Source: Chrysemys picta bellii (Eukaryota; Chordata; Testudines; Emydidae). Taken from it: 64,000 bases of DNA. Under the pieces are notes generated by a model. It saw only the letters and a program-made list of their open reading frames with translations, was not told the origin of the DNA and ran no database searches. Below are positions 1 through 10,950 of this stretch, piece by piece (position 1 is the stretch's first letter; each line of letters begins with the position of its first letter). The translations under genes and the position numbers were made by a program. Location: positions 36,195,549-36,259,548 of the forward strand of contig NC_088804.1 of the NCBI RefSeq assembly GCF_011386835.1. The letters run 5' to 3'.

Positions 1-1062
1 GACTGAAGAAAGTGTACTATGAGTTGACTGCTGGGAATTAAGAATTGCTCCTTTAATGACTGTCTGAAGCTCTGATCCTTAAAGGTATTTAGGCACCTAA
101 ACTTCCACTGATTGGGAGTTAGGCACGAAAGGCTTTGAGCAACTGGCCTTCAGAGACTCTTTCCATCTCTGTTCTTCCATGTCTAAAGCAGCTATCACCA
201 TCACATCCAGATAACAAGTATTGCAGTACTCCACAATAATTACTCTGTGATAAGTGTCCTGGCAAATCTTGACTTTTAAACGGTACAGTCAGAAGTTAGT
301 TTCCAGGCTATGGGCCATGTGATAACTGTTGTCAAATGTTGGTTTTTTTAACGGTGTCTGCTGAATGAGTCTAATCAAGGAAGCCAGAGATCTGCACAAG
401 ATCTGATGTATTCTATAGGAAAATACCTTGCTAGAGAGCTCTTTCATTTTAAGTGGACATTAGCAAGCGATCTAGTGACGCTGTCAGAAAATTCTAATTA
501 CTAATACTTCACGACACTTAGGTCAGAGGTCAAATCCCAGAATTTATATCTAAACAAGGGAATATTACCTGTTGAATAGAAATGTCATGACCTATGACAT
601 CTAATGGTCTAGGGGGAATTGAAGTCCTGCCACACTCACATACATTCAGAATACCCCCACCATATAGAATATACGCAATCAGGAATTTCTCTTAATACAA
701 GAAGCAGGAGACAATCAATGAAATTAAAAGGTGTTAAATTCAAAACTGATAACAGGCAACACTTTTTCATGCAAAATGTAAAAATAACCTGTGGAATTCA
801 TTGTCACAAGATATCATTGAAGAGCTTAGCAGAATTGTAAAAAAGGATTGTGCACCTTTATGGATAACAAGAACATTCAGATTTATAATAGTAAATATTA
901 CAAAACACCAGGAGTTTGGGAAGAGATAGGAAATCCTCAAGATTTGGGGTATAAGCCAACCCCTAACTATTGTGTGAGGAGGCAGCTTTCCCTGGGGGTA
1001 GGTTACTCCATAAGTGCAGGATTTTTTCTTCTGAAGCAGCTAGTATTGGAGACTGAATATGG
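1..1062. other. No recognisable gene or repeat
   Basis: The sequence is AT-rich with stop codons in all frames at normal density. The only open frames are short and lack splice context or any recognisable protein. I see nothing I can name here. Confidence 0.6.
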
Positions 1063-1070
1063 GTCTAGAT

Positions 1071-1404
1071 CAGGGGTCGGCAACGTTCGGCACGCGGCTC
1101 GCCAGGGTACGCACCCTAGCGGGCCGGGCCAGTTTATTTACCTGCTGACGCGGCAAGTTCAGCCGATCGCTGCCACCACTGGCCACGGTTTGCCGTCCCA
1201 GGCCAATGGGGGCGGCGGGAATCCACAGCCAGCACATCCCTCGCCCGCGCTGCTTCCCGCCACCCCCATTGGCCCAGGACGGCGAACCGCGGCCAGTGGG
1301 GGCTGCGATTGGCCAAACCTGCCGCGTCAGCAGGTAAATAAACTGGCCCGGCCCGCCAGAGTGCTTACCCTGGCGAGCCGCGTGCCAAACGTTGCTGACC
1401 CCTG
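1071..1404. mobile_element. Palindromic (foldback) hAT-type non-autonomous element, copy 1
   Basis: This 334-bp CpG-rich element starts CAGGGGTCGGCAACG and ends with the inverted counterpart (CGTTGCTGACCCCTG). The inverted repeat runs through almost the whole length, so the strand can fold into one long hairpin; the inner arms include matching CCAATGGGGGCGGCGGGA and TCCCGCCACCCCCATTGG blocks. A perfect 8-bp target duplication, GTCTAGAT, flanks it at 1063-1070 and 1405-1412. Eight-bp duplications and a CAGGGGT-type end are the signature of the hAT superfamily. It encodes no transposase. Copies 2 and 3 are at 21712-22041 and 58180-58505. Confidence 0.9.
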
Positions 1405-1412
1405 GTCTAGAT

Positions 1413-3160
1413 GGTCAACTGGTCTGATTCAGTATGGTATTCCCTATGTTCTATATAATTAACTTCCATATATGCATAGTTGGAAAGAGTGTGTATAAAT
1501 ATAGGTTAATTTTATGAAGAACTAAAGCCTAGCTCCATATCAGTTGGGTGCCTAAATACTTTTGAGGTTCTGGGCCTACATGTGAATCAGAGCCTTCTTT
1601 TTTCACCACCTTTCCTATCTATTAATGCTAGAACCATCTTCACCCTTACCACCTTGCCAGGCCTAGAATTTTGATTTGAGTTGTATTTGATAACTGTGCC
1701 AACAGCTACTGTGGTCAAAGCAAGGCTAAAAGTACAGATCTTAAAGCTAGCCATTTAAGGAGAAGGCACCAGAATTTGAAAGGAAGTTGCTATGCAAATT
1801 CTCATACTATATAAAAGTTGGAAGTCGAGTGTGCAGTTTTACTGCCATGGAGTTTAGTGGGAGCAGGAGCAGGGCCCCAGTGGAATTTATTTAGCGCAAG
1901 CTTTTAAATAGTAATTGTTTCAAAGGCCAGTGTCAGAATCAATGTTAGGTTGCTGTTTTATACTAAGAAGACACAAAGGACTACAGTAATGCCTGAAAAG
2001 TGTGTACATCTGCTAGCAAAAGGCTTTTGTTATATGTACTTGCAGTCATTTAGTCTGTGTCATTACTTGAGTGTAATTGAATTGTAGCTGTTTCACTGTG
2101 GCCTTTGCTTGTGAAATTTAAATCCCTTTGTTGGAACTTTTATTTGCTGAGCGAGCATAGTATTTCTTCAAACTGGTATTCTAATCAAGTTGATAACAAG
2201 CCCCAAGCTTTCAGAGTTCTAAGCACATTTGGCATTTGTGTTGTTTTGTTTTAACAGCAGAAAGGTAATGAAATAATTCCATAACATAAAGCTTGATTAA
2301 AGTGGTAATTAACAAGAAATTGATCTGACGCATCCTGTTCTTAAAATTACAATGCTATGTAAAAAAGTTAAATCTCCATCTCCTTCATGAAAGCTTTTGT
2401 CTCTTGTGTTGGTTAGGAAAATATTGAGAACAATAATCATTTTTCACTAAAGTGAGCCTTTAACATGGAGTAGAAAGAATGCACCATGGTTATTACATTT
2501 TCCACAGAAGACTGCCTTTCACATTAGTGCTTGCTATTTGCGTATTTCATGTCACTCCATCATACTGTCTTTCACTCAAATCCTACATTTGTTGGAGCAG
2601 ATGGAAAGTTAGTTTAAATTAATTGAAAGCATGCTGCGCACAGCTTGTGGTACAAAGAACATGCAAAGAAGAAAGCAAGATATATCAATTCCCTGTCTAT
2701 GACACCTATAACTGTGTGAAGAAATCTCTGAAGAAACCATTGAGATATTAGGCTTTTTTGTAAATCTATATTGCTTTGATTTTGTCTAGAGGAGAAGTAG
2801 GTGATGCAATTGGTTGGATACGCATTGTTTGAAAAATAAATTCAACATGGATGGGCCTTATTGGAATGGTACAGGGCTTTTCTTTGCCTGCTGTTTCTGC
2901 TTTGTAGCCCCTCTGCCTTTCTCAATGATAGTGAAGAGTTTTATGGGTAATGAATTTAGCACCTACTTTGGGTTTCTACTACTTCTCCAGTACCATCCTC
3001 TGCTTTTCTTTGTCTCCATTGTCAATTGGGCTCTCCATCCCGTTCTCTTTGCTCTTGATCTCCCTTCATATCTATGGCCTGATCTAATTGCCAATGACAT
3101 TAACAAGGATCTTTCTATTGGCTTTAATGAGACTTGGGTGGGCCAATGGGAAAAATGAAA
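1413..3160. other. No recognisable gene or repeat
   Basis: The stretch is unique-looking AT-rich sequence. A 114-codon open frame at 2814-3158 is hydrophobic by base composition (TTT/CTT-rich), has no recognisable domain and no supporting splice sites, so I do not call it a gene. Confidence 0.55.
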
Positions 3161-3166
3161 AATGTT

Positions 3167-3178
3167 GGGGGGGGGGGG
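3167..3178 (+). repeat. Poly-G run
   Basis: Twelve consecutive G bases lie in otherwise AT-rich sequence. This is a simple mononucleotide tract. Confidence 0.95.
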
Positions 3179-3189
3179 TTGCCTCACTT

Positions 3190-3730
3190 TCTCTCCCTTT
3201 TTAATGTTTTTCCACTGAAAAGAGAGAATAAAAACCAAGAAAACAAAACAAAGATTAAAAAAACTTTTTTTAGTTTTCAAAAACCTAAATGCAACAAAAA
3301 TTTGAAATAAAACAAAATGAAGTAAAATCATTTGTTTGGCTTTACCATAGAACCTCCATTTTCCTAACACCAATCTCAGTCACAGGAACCATTTTTCCTC
3401 ACCAGAAGACAAAAAAAATCACATAATAAAAGTGATGTTGATTAAGAGCAAGTCAAATGAGCTTTCACCTGATGTCTTCAATGCATTGGGAATCACTTCG
3501 CAGTAGTTTGAAGGAGAAGAAAAAATTAATGCAGTGCATTGTACTGATGTGCTTAGCGTAATTTTGAAATATTCAGTTTTAGAACGTTAGTTGATGAACT
3601 TAGTCCCCAAGTAGTTTCTAAAATTGGAATGCATCTGTGTTTTATTTTTTGTTCTTAAAAACTCAAACATTTATCAAAAAAATCAAGGAAACAAAAACCT
3701 AAATTTTTCACAAAAAATAATTTGGATTTT
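3190..3730. repeat. A/T-rich low-complexity block, possible decayed MITE
   Basis: A-rich and T-rich blocks alternate, with local inverted similarity (for example AAATTTTTCACAAAAAAT against TTTTTGACTAG-type stretches). It resembles other blocks in this window at 5060-5340, 9630-9850 and 13830-14110, all rich in AAATTTTT, TTTTTCAT and GAAAATGCC words. I infer a decayed AT-rich MITE family but found no intact ends. Confidence 0.3.
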
Positions 3731-3949
3731 TTGACTAGTCCTAGTTAAAACCTATGTATGTAACTTACACACAAGCACAGAAAAAGATGGTCTCTGTGTC
3801 AAAGAGTTTACAACCTAGTACAACATGAGAGCAAACAGCTGGATACAACAAACAGTTGATGGAGCATAAGTTTTTACCTATCCTGTTTCCTTGTCTTTCT
3901 GCTTTTCAGACTGTACAAATATTCCTGCTAAACTCATCATCCTCTTTCA

Positions 3950-4310
3950 CTTTCAAATGTTGCTTCTAAACTCATCTTCCTCTTTCACTTCTTTGATCAC
4001 ATAGCATCCCCTCCTGGAATCCCTCCAATGGCTTCTTATCTCTTACCACCTGAAATTTAATCATCCCCACCTACAAGTGCCTAGAAAATCTTGCATTACT
4101 GGCATCTCCTTTCTCATTTCTGTTGACAGCATTTTCCCAACCTCTTTGCTCGCCTTGATTCAGCAGCATGTTTGCACTGATTTAAGCCAGAGCAAAATTT
4201 GTCCTTTAGATTGTAAATTCTTCTGGGCAAGTAAATGAGTCTTCTTTTGTATTTGTAACACTCTTTGGAAATGTACAGGGCTATAAAGAAAATTGTAGTT
4301 AATGATTAAT
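3950..4310 (+). repeat. L2/L3-type LINE 3' tail fragment
   Basis: The block contains the ordered words of the old amniote L2/CR1-L3 3' UTR: CTCCAATGGCTTCTTATC-like text, then TTAGATTGTAAATTCTTC followed by GGGCAAG, and a tail about 100 bp later reading TATAAAGAAAATTGTAG. It is heavily diverged. The orientation follows from the TTAGATTGTAA word, which is on the sense strand in L2-type tails. Other copies are near 30490, 41880, 49060 and 61180. Confidence 0.5.
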
Positions 4311-5059
4311 ACTTTACAATTACCAAACAAAAGATGGTATTGACGGGCGGTAAATGCCAATCTCAAAGTAACCCACATGCATGTAAATTTGCAAAGCTTT
4401 TACCCTTCTCCCTCCATTGGGGCACTGCTTGACCCCATGTTGAGTTCCATTTCTATAACTGTGCCCAAGAAACATTCATGAATAATTAGATAGTCATAAA
4501 GAAATTAGAAATACAAGAGAATTAACTTCTCACCTCCTAGTGTTACTTGAAGATTAATTTGCCTAAAAACTAATTAGTTGATGTTCCACAAGCACAGAAC
4601 GTCAACTGAAATGCAAAAAACAAAAGAGATTTTTTTTTGTGAATCTACAAATGAACAAGTTTATTGCAACATTTCTGAAAGCTGTTAGATTAAACCTTCA
4701 AAGAGAACATTTCTGAAGAGTAAATGAAACCGCGAAGCAGCTGGGATAGATTCTTCTCTGATGTTTGTGTTAAAAAGAAACCTGCCACAATATTAAACTT
4801 CTTTTTGAAGATAAAAGAATAGACTATGATTGCAAGGCACTGGATGGCTCAAGGATATTGAACCATTCAACTGAGATTGCTGGTTAGCATCTAACACAGC
4901 TGGGTGATAAGCCAAAAGTCATTACTGTATGATAGTTGTAAAGTGGGGTATGTAAGGTAAGTTGATGGACCCAGTCTGCATCACAGAACCAATGCTGTCA
5001 TTTATACCTTTGTTGGCAGTGTCAGCAGAGAGAATTAAATTTGAATAAACATGAAAACT

Positions 5060-5340
5060 GAACCATCCTCTCTCCTTCAGAGGTGGGAACAGGTAAGGTC
5101 CAGAGTTGGTTGGAAATTTTTCATTGGAAGAGTTTAACATAGAAAATGCCAATTGGATTAAACCAATTGTTTTTTGTGCAATTGAATGGATTTTTACAAA
5201 ATTTCCCATGGGAAAAAAAATCAAACAATTTTTTTTTTCATTTTGAGTAATTTCAATTCAGAAAACAATTGAAACTTTGTTTCCAAATGCCTTTTTTGGT
5301 GCTGGAATTTTTATATTAGATTACTTTTTTTTTCCATTAT
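5060..5340. repeat. A/T-rich interspersed repeat fragment
   Basis: This block holds GGAAATTTTTCATTGGAAGA, then AAAATGCCAATTGGA, then several near-complementary TTTTACAAAATTT words. The pattern is typical of an AT-rich MITE common in turtle genomes. No ends or target duplication could be assigned. Confidence 0.35.
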
Positions 5341-5549
5341 TTCATGACACATGACAACTACTTATCCTATATTCAAAAACAATATGTTTACCGTTTGTGG
5401 TGTAAGGAAATGGTTTGGCATTTTGACACTTGGATCTGGAAAAGAAGATAAGCGCTCAGTACACTAGTTTAAGGACCAACTGTTTTTAGTATCCTAGAAA
5501 AATGATTCCATGCTAACAGAAGGACATTGAAAACAGCTGCTCATCTCAT

Positions 5550-6650
5550 TAGTACTTTGAGGCCCAGTGTTAATGAGGGAGAAGGGCTGACCTAGGAGAG
5601 AAGGGCTTAAAAGCCAGATACTCAGTGACCAAGGCAAACCGGGGAGTTTAAGAGGGATCTCCCCTGCTGAAGAAGGTACGGGCACTAATCCTTGGAGTGA
5701 GGGAGCAAGCTTGTTTGTCTGCTTGTTTTTTTCTTTTGGCTTGCTTAACATTTGCAGTGTGGACTGTGTGACAGTGAGGGTCTGAGGCCTACTTTCTGCT
5801 TGCTGAATGGACACTGGGAAGGCTCTAGCCCCCTGTCCTTTGATCCTTGATCGCCCTTGTGCTCATCCTTCCCCTGTGGGTTGAGGAGGGGTCAGGGCTT
5901 GCCTAGGAAAGAAGGGCTTAGAAGTCAGATGTTAAGTGATCAAGGGGAGTTAGCAAACAGGAAAGTCTGAGAGGGAGTTTGTCAGCATGATATGGAAAGG
6001 CCACATCACCAATGCCAGCACCACCACTGGCTCTTCCAGCTGCACCTGCGTCTAGACCGAAAACCTAACCATGGATGTCTCTACTCATGTCCTGGTGTGG
6101 CTTTTCAGAGACTGTGGCTTTCATTTCCTGTCATAGAAAGCCAGGCTGAGAAGACCATCCAATGTGAGAAGTGTCCACTTGTAGACGCTGCTCTCAGGAA
6201 GCAGGTTGGAGAGCTACAGGGGGAGGTGGCTAGGCGGAGGAGCATCAGTTCACGTCAGCAATTCATTGAAAACATGCATACAGAGACCTCCAAGGGTGAG
6301 GAAACCATCCAGCTGGAGAGGACTGCACTAGCACCACCACGGGAGGGGAGAACAGCTCCTTCACAGGGAGAAAGCTGGCTGCTGATTACTTCTGGCACCA
6401 TGCAGTGTTCCATCTTTGTCCCAGCACACCGTCCATCCAGTATGCTGCCCTGCCAATGGGGCTGAGGACTCTCCCACAAAGGTGGAGGGGGAGAAGCCAC
6501 ATATCTCCGAGGCTGGGAGGATCACGGTCACCACTCTCAAGAGGAAACGAAGACTGGTGGCAGTTGGTGACTCCCTTCTAAGGGGGATGGAGGCATCCAT
6601 CTGCTGGCCTGACCTGGCAGCCTACATTTCTATGATTCAATGATCATCAA
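5550..6650 (+). mobile_element. CR1 LINE: 5' UTR and partial ORF1 fused to the CR1 3' terminus
   Basis: The element runs plus-strand. Positions 5575-5665 and 5890-5980 are two diverged copies of a 5' UTR unit (shared words GAAGGGCTTA, AGTGA.CAAGG and GAGAGGGA), about 315 bp apart. An ORF1-like frame follows. Before ORF1 could finish and before any ORF2, the sequence passes straight into CCTACATTTCTATGATTC at about 6623-6640, which is a CR1 3' terminal motif. ORF2 and most of the 3' UTR are therefore missing, an internal-deletion structure. Keeping the 5' UTR is unusual, since most CR1 copies are 5'-truncated. The upstream limit is approximate. Confidence 0.7.
6130..6643 (+). pseudogene. CR1 ORF1 fragment (zinc-knuckle/coiled-coil part plus start of esterase-like domain), frameshifted
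   Basis: One frame reads CEKCPLVDAALRKQVGELQGE at about 6172-6232, which is typical of the Cys-rich and coiled-coil part of turtle CR1 ORF1. It runs to a stop at 6465. A second frame, open from 6416, carries KRRLVAVGDSLLRG at about 6547-6588; GDSLLRG is the nucleophile motif at the start of the SGNH/esterase-like domain of CR1 ORF1. The change of frame marks a frameshift between about 6416 and 6465. Soon after GDSLLRG the coding sequence is cut off by fusion to the CR1 3' terminus. ORF1p binds RNA in CR1 retrotransposition; this copy cannot encode a complete protein. Confidence 0.7.
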
Positions 6651-6949
6651 AGGTACTTGGGCATCTAATTCTCACCTGGGGCTGAGGGCTTATCTTCTTT
6701 TCTTGTTCATGGAGACAAAATGTCAAACTGTTCCATTACAATGCAAACAAGAGACATAAAATAAGATAAGATGTTTCAATCAATGCTAAATAACAGCTGT
6801 CCCTGATGGTTTTAAAAATAATTTAAAAATAAAATAGTATAAAATAAATTAATAGAATATTGTGACTATCATATTGTGACAGGCCGGTAATAGCAATGCA
6901 CAATATGATATGTCATGTTATGACAATGGTCACAGTACACCAGCAGCCT

Positions 6950-7485
6950 AAAAGGCAGACAGGCTTGACTTGAATATCTCAAGATAGGGAAAATCCACCA
7001 CTTCCCTTGGTAGTTTATTCCAGTGGTTAATCACGCTCACGATTAACAAATTGCACCTTTATATCTAATTTGAATTTGTCTGGCTTTAACTTCCAGATAT
7101 TATTTTTAGTATGTCTTTTTCTGCGAGGTTATAGAGGTCTTTAGTACCTGGTATTTTCTCCCCATGAAGCTACGCATGCTTAGTCAAGTTAGCTGTCAGT
7201 CTTCTTTTTGAGAAACTAAACAGATTGAGTTTGTTAAGTCTCTCAAAGGAAGGAATTTTTTCCAGCCCTTGAATGATTTTTATGGCTATTTTCTGCACCC
7301 ACTCCAATTGTTCTACATCCTTTTAAAAATGTGCTCACCAGAACTGAACACAGTATTCCAGTATCAGTCTCACCGATGCCATATATGGAGGCAAAATCAC
7401 CTCCCTTGCTCCTACTAATTTTAATGGGGAAAGTATGTGGTTGTAGCAAAAAGTGACTATATTGTGACTGAATGCAGCTTAGCAC
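6950..7485 (-). mobile_element. CR1 LINE 3' UTR fragment (minus)
   Basis: Read on the plus strand, the block follows the reverse complement of the CR1 3' region: TCCACCACTTCCCTTGGTAG, TTATTCCAGTGGTTAATCAC, CTTCTTTTTGAGAAACTAAA, TGCACCCACTCCAATTGTTC and CCAGAACTGAACACAGTATT in the expected order. The fragment is 5'-truncated in the CR1 sense, and its terminal octamer end is not clear. Confidence 0.8.
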
Positions 7486-9160
7486 TAAATCTAGGACAGA
7501 GAGAGTGAGACCATATCAAAACAGAGTTTTATACAATGGGGAGGGGAATATCTACGAGAGAACATGCTTAGTATTAGCAGCTTAGCTGTTTGCAGTTGAT
7601 TGTATTTTTTTCTCTGGCATTATTAGGAAAACATGTAATGGCTTTTTTAGCTGTCTTTTAGTGAAAATTTATCAGCTGGAAATAAGGGAGAGAATCAGCA
7701 CCATACACACAGCCAGTACTCTGCAGCTCACCAGTAATCCATGGAGTGCAATTTGGGAACCTCTATTCTGTACAATAGCTGTTGTTTATTAGCTTCGTAG
7801 TTGTTTGTCAGAGATCTTTCTTTTCAGCAGAGATGATCTTTCCTGCAATTCAGCAGCACAAGTGTAGTTAGCTGAATGAAGAAAAATATTTATAAAAGCT
7901 ACTGCCATACCCAAATAGAGCAAAGATTTCAAGTCCTGTCAAATTCTGCAGATACCGGGTAGCGAGGCTGCATTATTTAATTGTCCCCCAGGACCCCAGG
8001 AGACTGTATGATATTCAATCTGTTTCCCCAGATCATCTAGTTAAGGATATATATGGTACTGATGGGGATTGGTTTTATTTTTGAGATCTGTGAAATCAGT
8101 GAGACTTCTTGCCAAGATGGTACTACTCATGGGAAAAGGATGGCAGAACCTGGCCCTAAGTGAAGCTTAGCTTGATGTTCCACTAAGTTGTGCATTAGAT
8201 ACCATTTGGCTACAAATCATCCCTTTTAATTTAAAGTACAAATGACTGTTGTTCCTGTTTACTTAAAATGATGGAGGTTGTGTTGTGTATTCCCTCAGTG
8301 AAACAGACTCAAACATTAAGAGCTTTGTCTGGAGGTTATGTTAATTAATTAATCTCATTTTTCTGAAGTATACCATATGCATCGCAGCATACTTACAACT
8401 TACAACTTTAAACCTGATTTAACCAAAGGAAAAAATCCCCCAAATCCCCCAAATCCTAAATGGGGAGAGGTTGCTAGGAAACTGCTGCTACTAAAATAAA
8501 GGTGTAGCTGCCTAGCATGAGAAGAATACATCAACACATCTTTACTTCCCTGTTTGAAGAAAGATACCTTAGTATAGTCTCTGCCGTGAAATTACAGCAA
8601 CTTGGCATCAATGATCTATTGCTATTTCCGAAGGAGCTTTACAAAATTTGGTAACACAAGCAAGCCTATTATATATATATATATATATATACCACAGAAC
8701 AACTCCAGTGAACCATGTCCTAGAAGATTGTGTCTAAAGTGCAAATATACCAAAAATGCTTATTTGGGACGATTGAGCACTTCACAGCATCATCAATGAA
8801 CAATGTCACAGTTGTTGTGCTAGCTAAGTGAGTGAGTGTATGTTGGCACATCCACAAGCAGCCTCTAGAGTGAAGAGCAACTCCACTCTGGAAACTCCCA
8901 GAAGAAAAGTACCACTTTCTTAGCACGGACGTTCTGGTGTGTGCTTCATGTTTTAAGGAGAGGAAAGCTGTACCAGTTGCACCAACAGCAAGTACCAGAT
9001 TCTGTTCTGTGGTTAAACTGATCTCGTGCCAGAGTCATTACACCAAGGACTCCGCATGACCGTCAATCAGGAGACCACAGGTCACATAACAATAGTCTAA
9101 TTCTTCAAAGTCTTCTGGGTGCAGGATAACTCAAGGTACTGTATGGCCAACCTCAAGCAT
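7486..9160. other. No recognisable gene; AT-rich with a short (TA)n tract
   Basis: I see no coding exon or assignable transposon. A (TA)n tract at 8669-8691 and a short ATCCCCCAA-type direct repeat near 8434 are the only simple features. Confidence 0.5.
8669..8691. repeat. (TA)n microsatellite
   Basis: About 11 TA dinucleotides occur in a row. Confidence 0.95.
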
Positions 9161-9169
9161 TCAACAATC

Positions 9170-9465
9170 ATGAGCAGCCCCACCTCCCAAAAAATCACGT
9201 GATTTATTTAAAATCATGAGATTTTAACAAATAATAAATGTGGGGCTCTTTTTATTTGCCTTTGGGTTTCTGAGCCTTTAGGCTGAGTGCCAGTCATATT
9301 TTCAAGCTTTTCTTTGCACCAAGATGGCTAGAAACTTACTTTTAAAAAAATATGAAAGCTGAGATTTTCTCAAAATCACTTGAGTTCAGGAGCTGGGGCT
9401 TGAAGAAAAACACCAAATATCATGATCCTTATGATAAAATCACAGGCAATTGCAACATCAGTACC
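9170..9465. mobile_element. Fragment of a TCATGATTTT-type DNA transposon
   Basis: The block carries AATCATGAGATTTTAAC, GGGGCTCTTTTTATTTGCCT, TTCTGAGCCTTTAGG and AACACCAAATATCATGA in this order. I recognise this as a dispersed DNA element of turtles whose ends read AATCATGAGA/TCATGATTTT. The inverted ends here are decayed and no target duplication is visible. Confidence 0.5.
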
Positions 9466-9629
9466 ACCACATGGAAAAATTGCTAAAAAAGGGAAATTAT
9501 TAAACTTTAGCGTGGAAACAAAGGCAATTCAACCAGAAATGGACTAAATCATTAAAGGCAGCTTGGCTCTGAAGATAACTCTGTAAAAGCAGCATTGGAG
9601 GATTCTAAGTTATTTTTCTCCCTCATAGT

Positions 9630-9850
9630 TTTTTTTTTTCCAATTTCTAAGTAAAAAACTGTCATTCCTGCAATCTCATCTTGGCATCTGAAAGTCAAGC
9701 TGTGTGCTTTCCAGTGTGTGCAGCCTCATCTCCAGCAATAAAGATTCAGCAGTCCACATTCTGCCTTGGTTGGCAAATTTTGACAAATGAGATGAAACAC
9801 TGGAAATGTTTTTCATAAAAATTCCCTCATTTTCCAACCAGTTCTACCCT
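9630..9850. repeat. A/T-rich block similar to those at 5060 and 13830
   Basis: Words such as GGCAAATTTTGACAAATGAG, GAAATGTTTTTCATAAAAAT and TTCCAACCAGTTCTACCC suggest a decayed AT-rich MITE. Boundaries are uncertain. Confidence 0.3.
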
Positions 9851-10345
9851 TACTTGACACGTAGGAAATGCCATTGTCTGGGCTGCACCTGTGTCAGTGA
9901 GCGCAGAATTAGGCTCTGGGCCTGGAAGCTGGGGAAGGGGAGATTGTAATGGAAAGGGAACATCATAATATTAGCTTTCTAACTACTCTGACAAAACTGC
10001 TAGTATGCAGTAGTATATGTCATGCACCTTCCGCTGCTGGAATGTTTGCACAGAGACTGCTGATGAGCATATTCCGTACATATTTTCTCTCTAAGAGCAT
10101 GTGCAACCCCACTATTTCCTCCTGGTTAGATTTAGGCGAATGCTACAAAGAATTATCCACAAATACCTATTCATATTTTTTTAAATAATTCATCTTTTGC
10201 CCCATTTGTGTTTTTGTTTCTGCAAATATTTTAGAAGAGGAGTTTACTGTTCACCATATTTAGATGTGTAAACTGCATTTCAAATTCCTAATCATCAGTA
10301 TTTCCTCTAAACCCAATGATTTTCTAAACATTTGGCAGTGTAGAC

Positions 10346-10950
10346 TCAGGACAAGTCTACACTAAAAGTGCTACATCAGCACAGCTGTGCTGCTGTAGCA
10401 CGTCTGGTGAAGATGCTCTATGCCAGGGGTCGGCAACCTTTCAGAAGTGGTGTGCCGAGTCTTTGTTTATTCACTCTAAGTTAAGGTTTCGCGTGCCAGT
10501 AATACATTTTAACGTTTTTAGAAGGTCTCTTTCTATAAGTCTATAATATATAACTAAAGTATTGTTGTATGTAAAGTAAATAAGGTTTTTAAAATGTTTA
10601 AGAAGCTTCATTTAAAATTAAATTAAAATGCAGAGCCCCCTAGACCGGTGGCCAGGACCCGGGCAGTGCGAGTGCCACTGAAAATCAGCTCGTGTGACGC
10701 CTTCGGCACGCGTGCCATAGGTTGCCTACCCCTGCTCTATGCCAAAGGGCGAGCACTCTCTCATCAGCATAATTACTCCGCCTCGGCAAGAGGCAGAAGC
10801 TATGTCAGTGAGAGAGAATCTCCTGCCGACATAGCGCTGGTGTGGACAGCGCTTAGATCTTTGTAACTTGCGTCGCTCAGGGGGTATCTTTTTCACACCT
10901 CTGAGTGATGCACGTCAGATCGACTTAAGCAGTAGTGTAGATCTGCCCTC
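10346..10950. mobile_element. PIF/Harbinger-type MITE, split by a hAT
   Basis: The left end reads CAGGACAAGTCTACACTAAA and the right end reads AGTGTAGATCTGCCCTC. The shared inverted word is GTCTACACT/AGTGTAGA, the TIR core of the Harbinger-type MITE family that recurs through this window. The host element continues across the hAT at 10434-10734 with a clean 8-bp duplication, so the Harbinger element was there first. No open reading frame belongs to it. The exact ends are uncertain by a few bases. Confidence 0.7.
10434..10734. mobile_element. hAT-type non-autonomous element nested in a Harbinger MITE
   Basis: It starts CAGGGGTCGGCAACCTTTC and ends GGTTGCCTACCCCTG. The 8-bp target duplication CTCTATGC at 10426-10433 and 10735-10742 is perfect. 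Only the outermost ~15 bp match those of the palindromic elements (1071 and others); the interior is different and not palindromic. It is therefore a separate subfamily that could be mobilised by the same transposase. Confidence 0.9.

Noticed and set aside
848..1462. 204-codon open frame
   Set aside because: It runs through the CpG-rich palindromic hAT, and its Pro/Arg/Gly-rich peptide reflects that composition. The same block is open on the other strand too.
2814..3158. 114-codon hydrophobic frame resembling a membrane protein
   Set aside because: The hydrophobicity follows from T-rich codons. There is no homology I can recognise and no promoter, splice or polyadenylation context.
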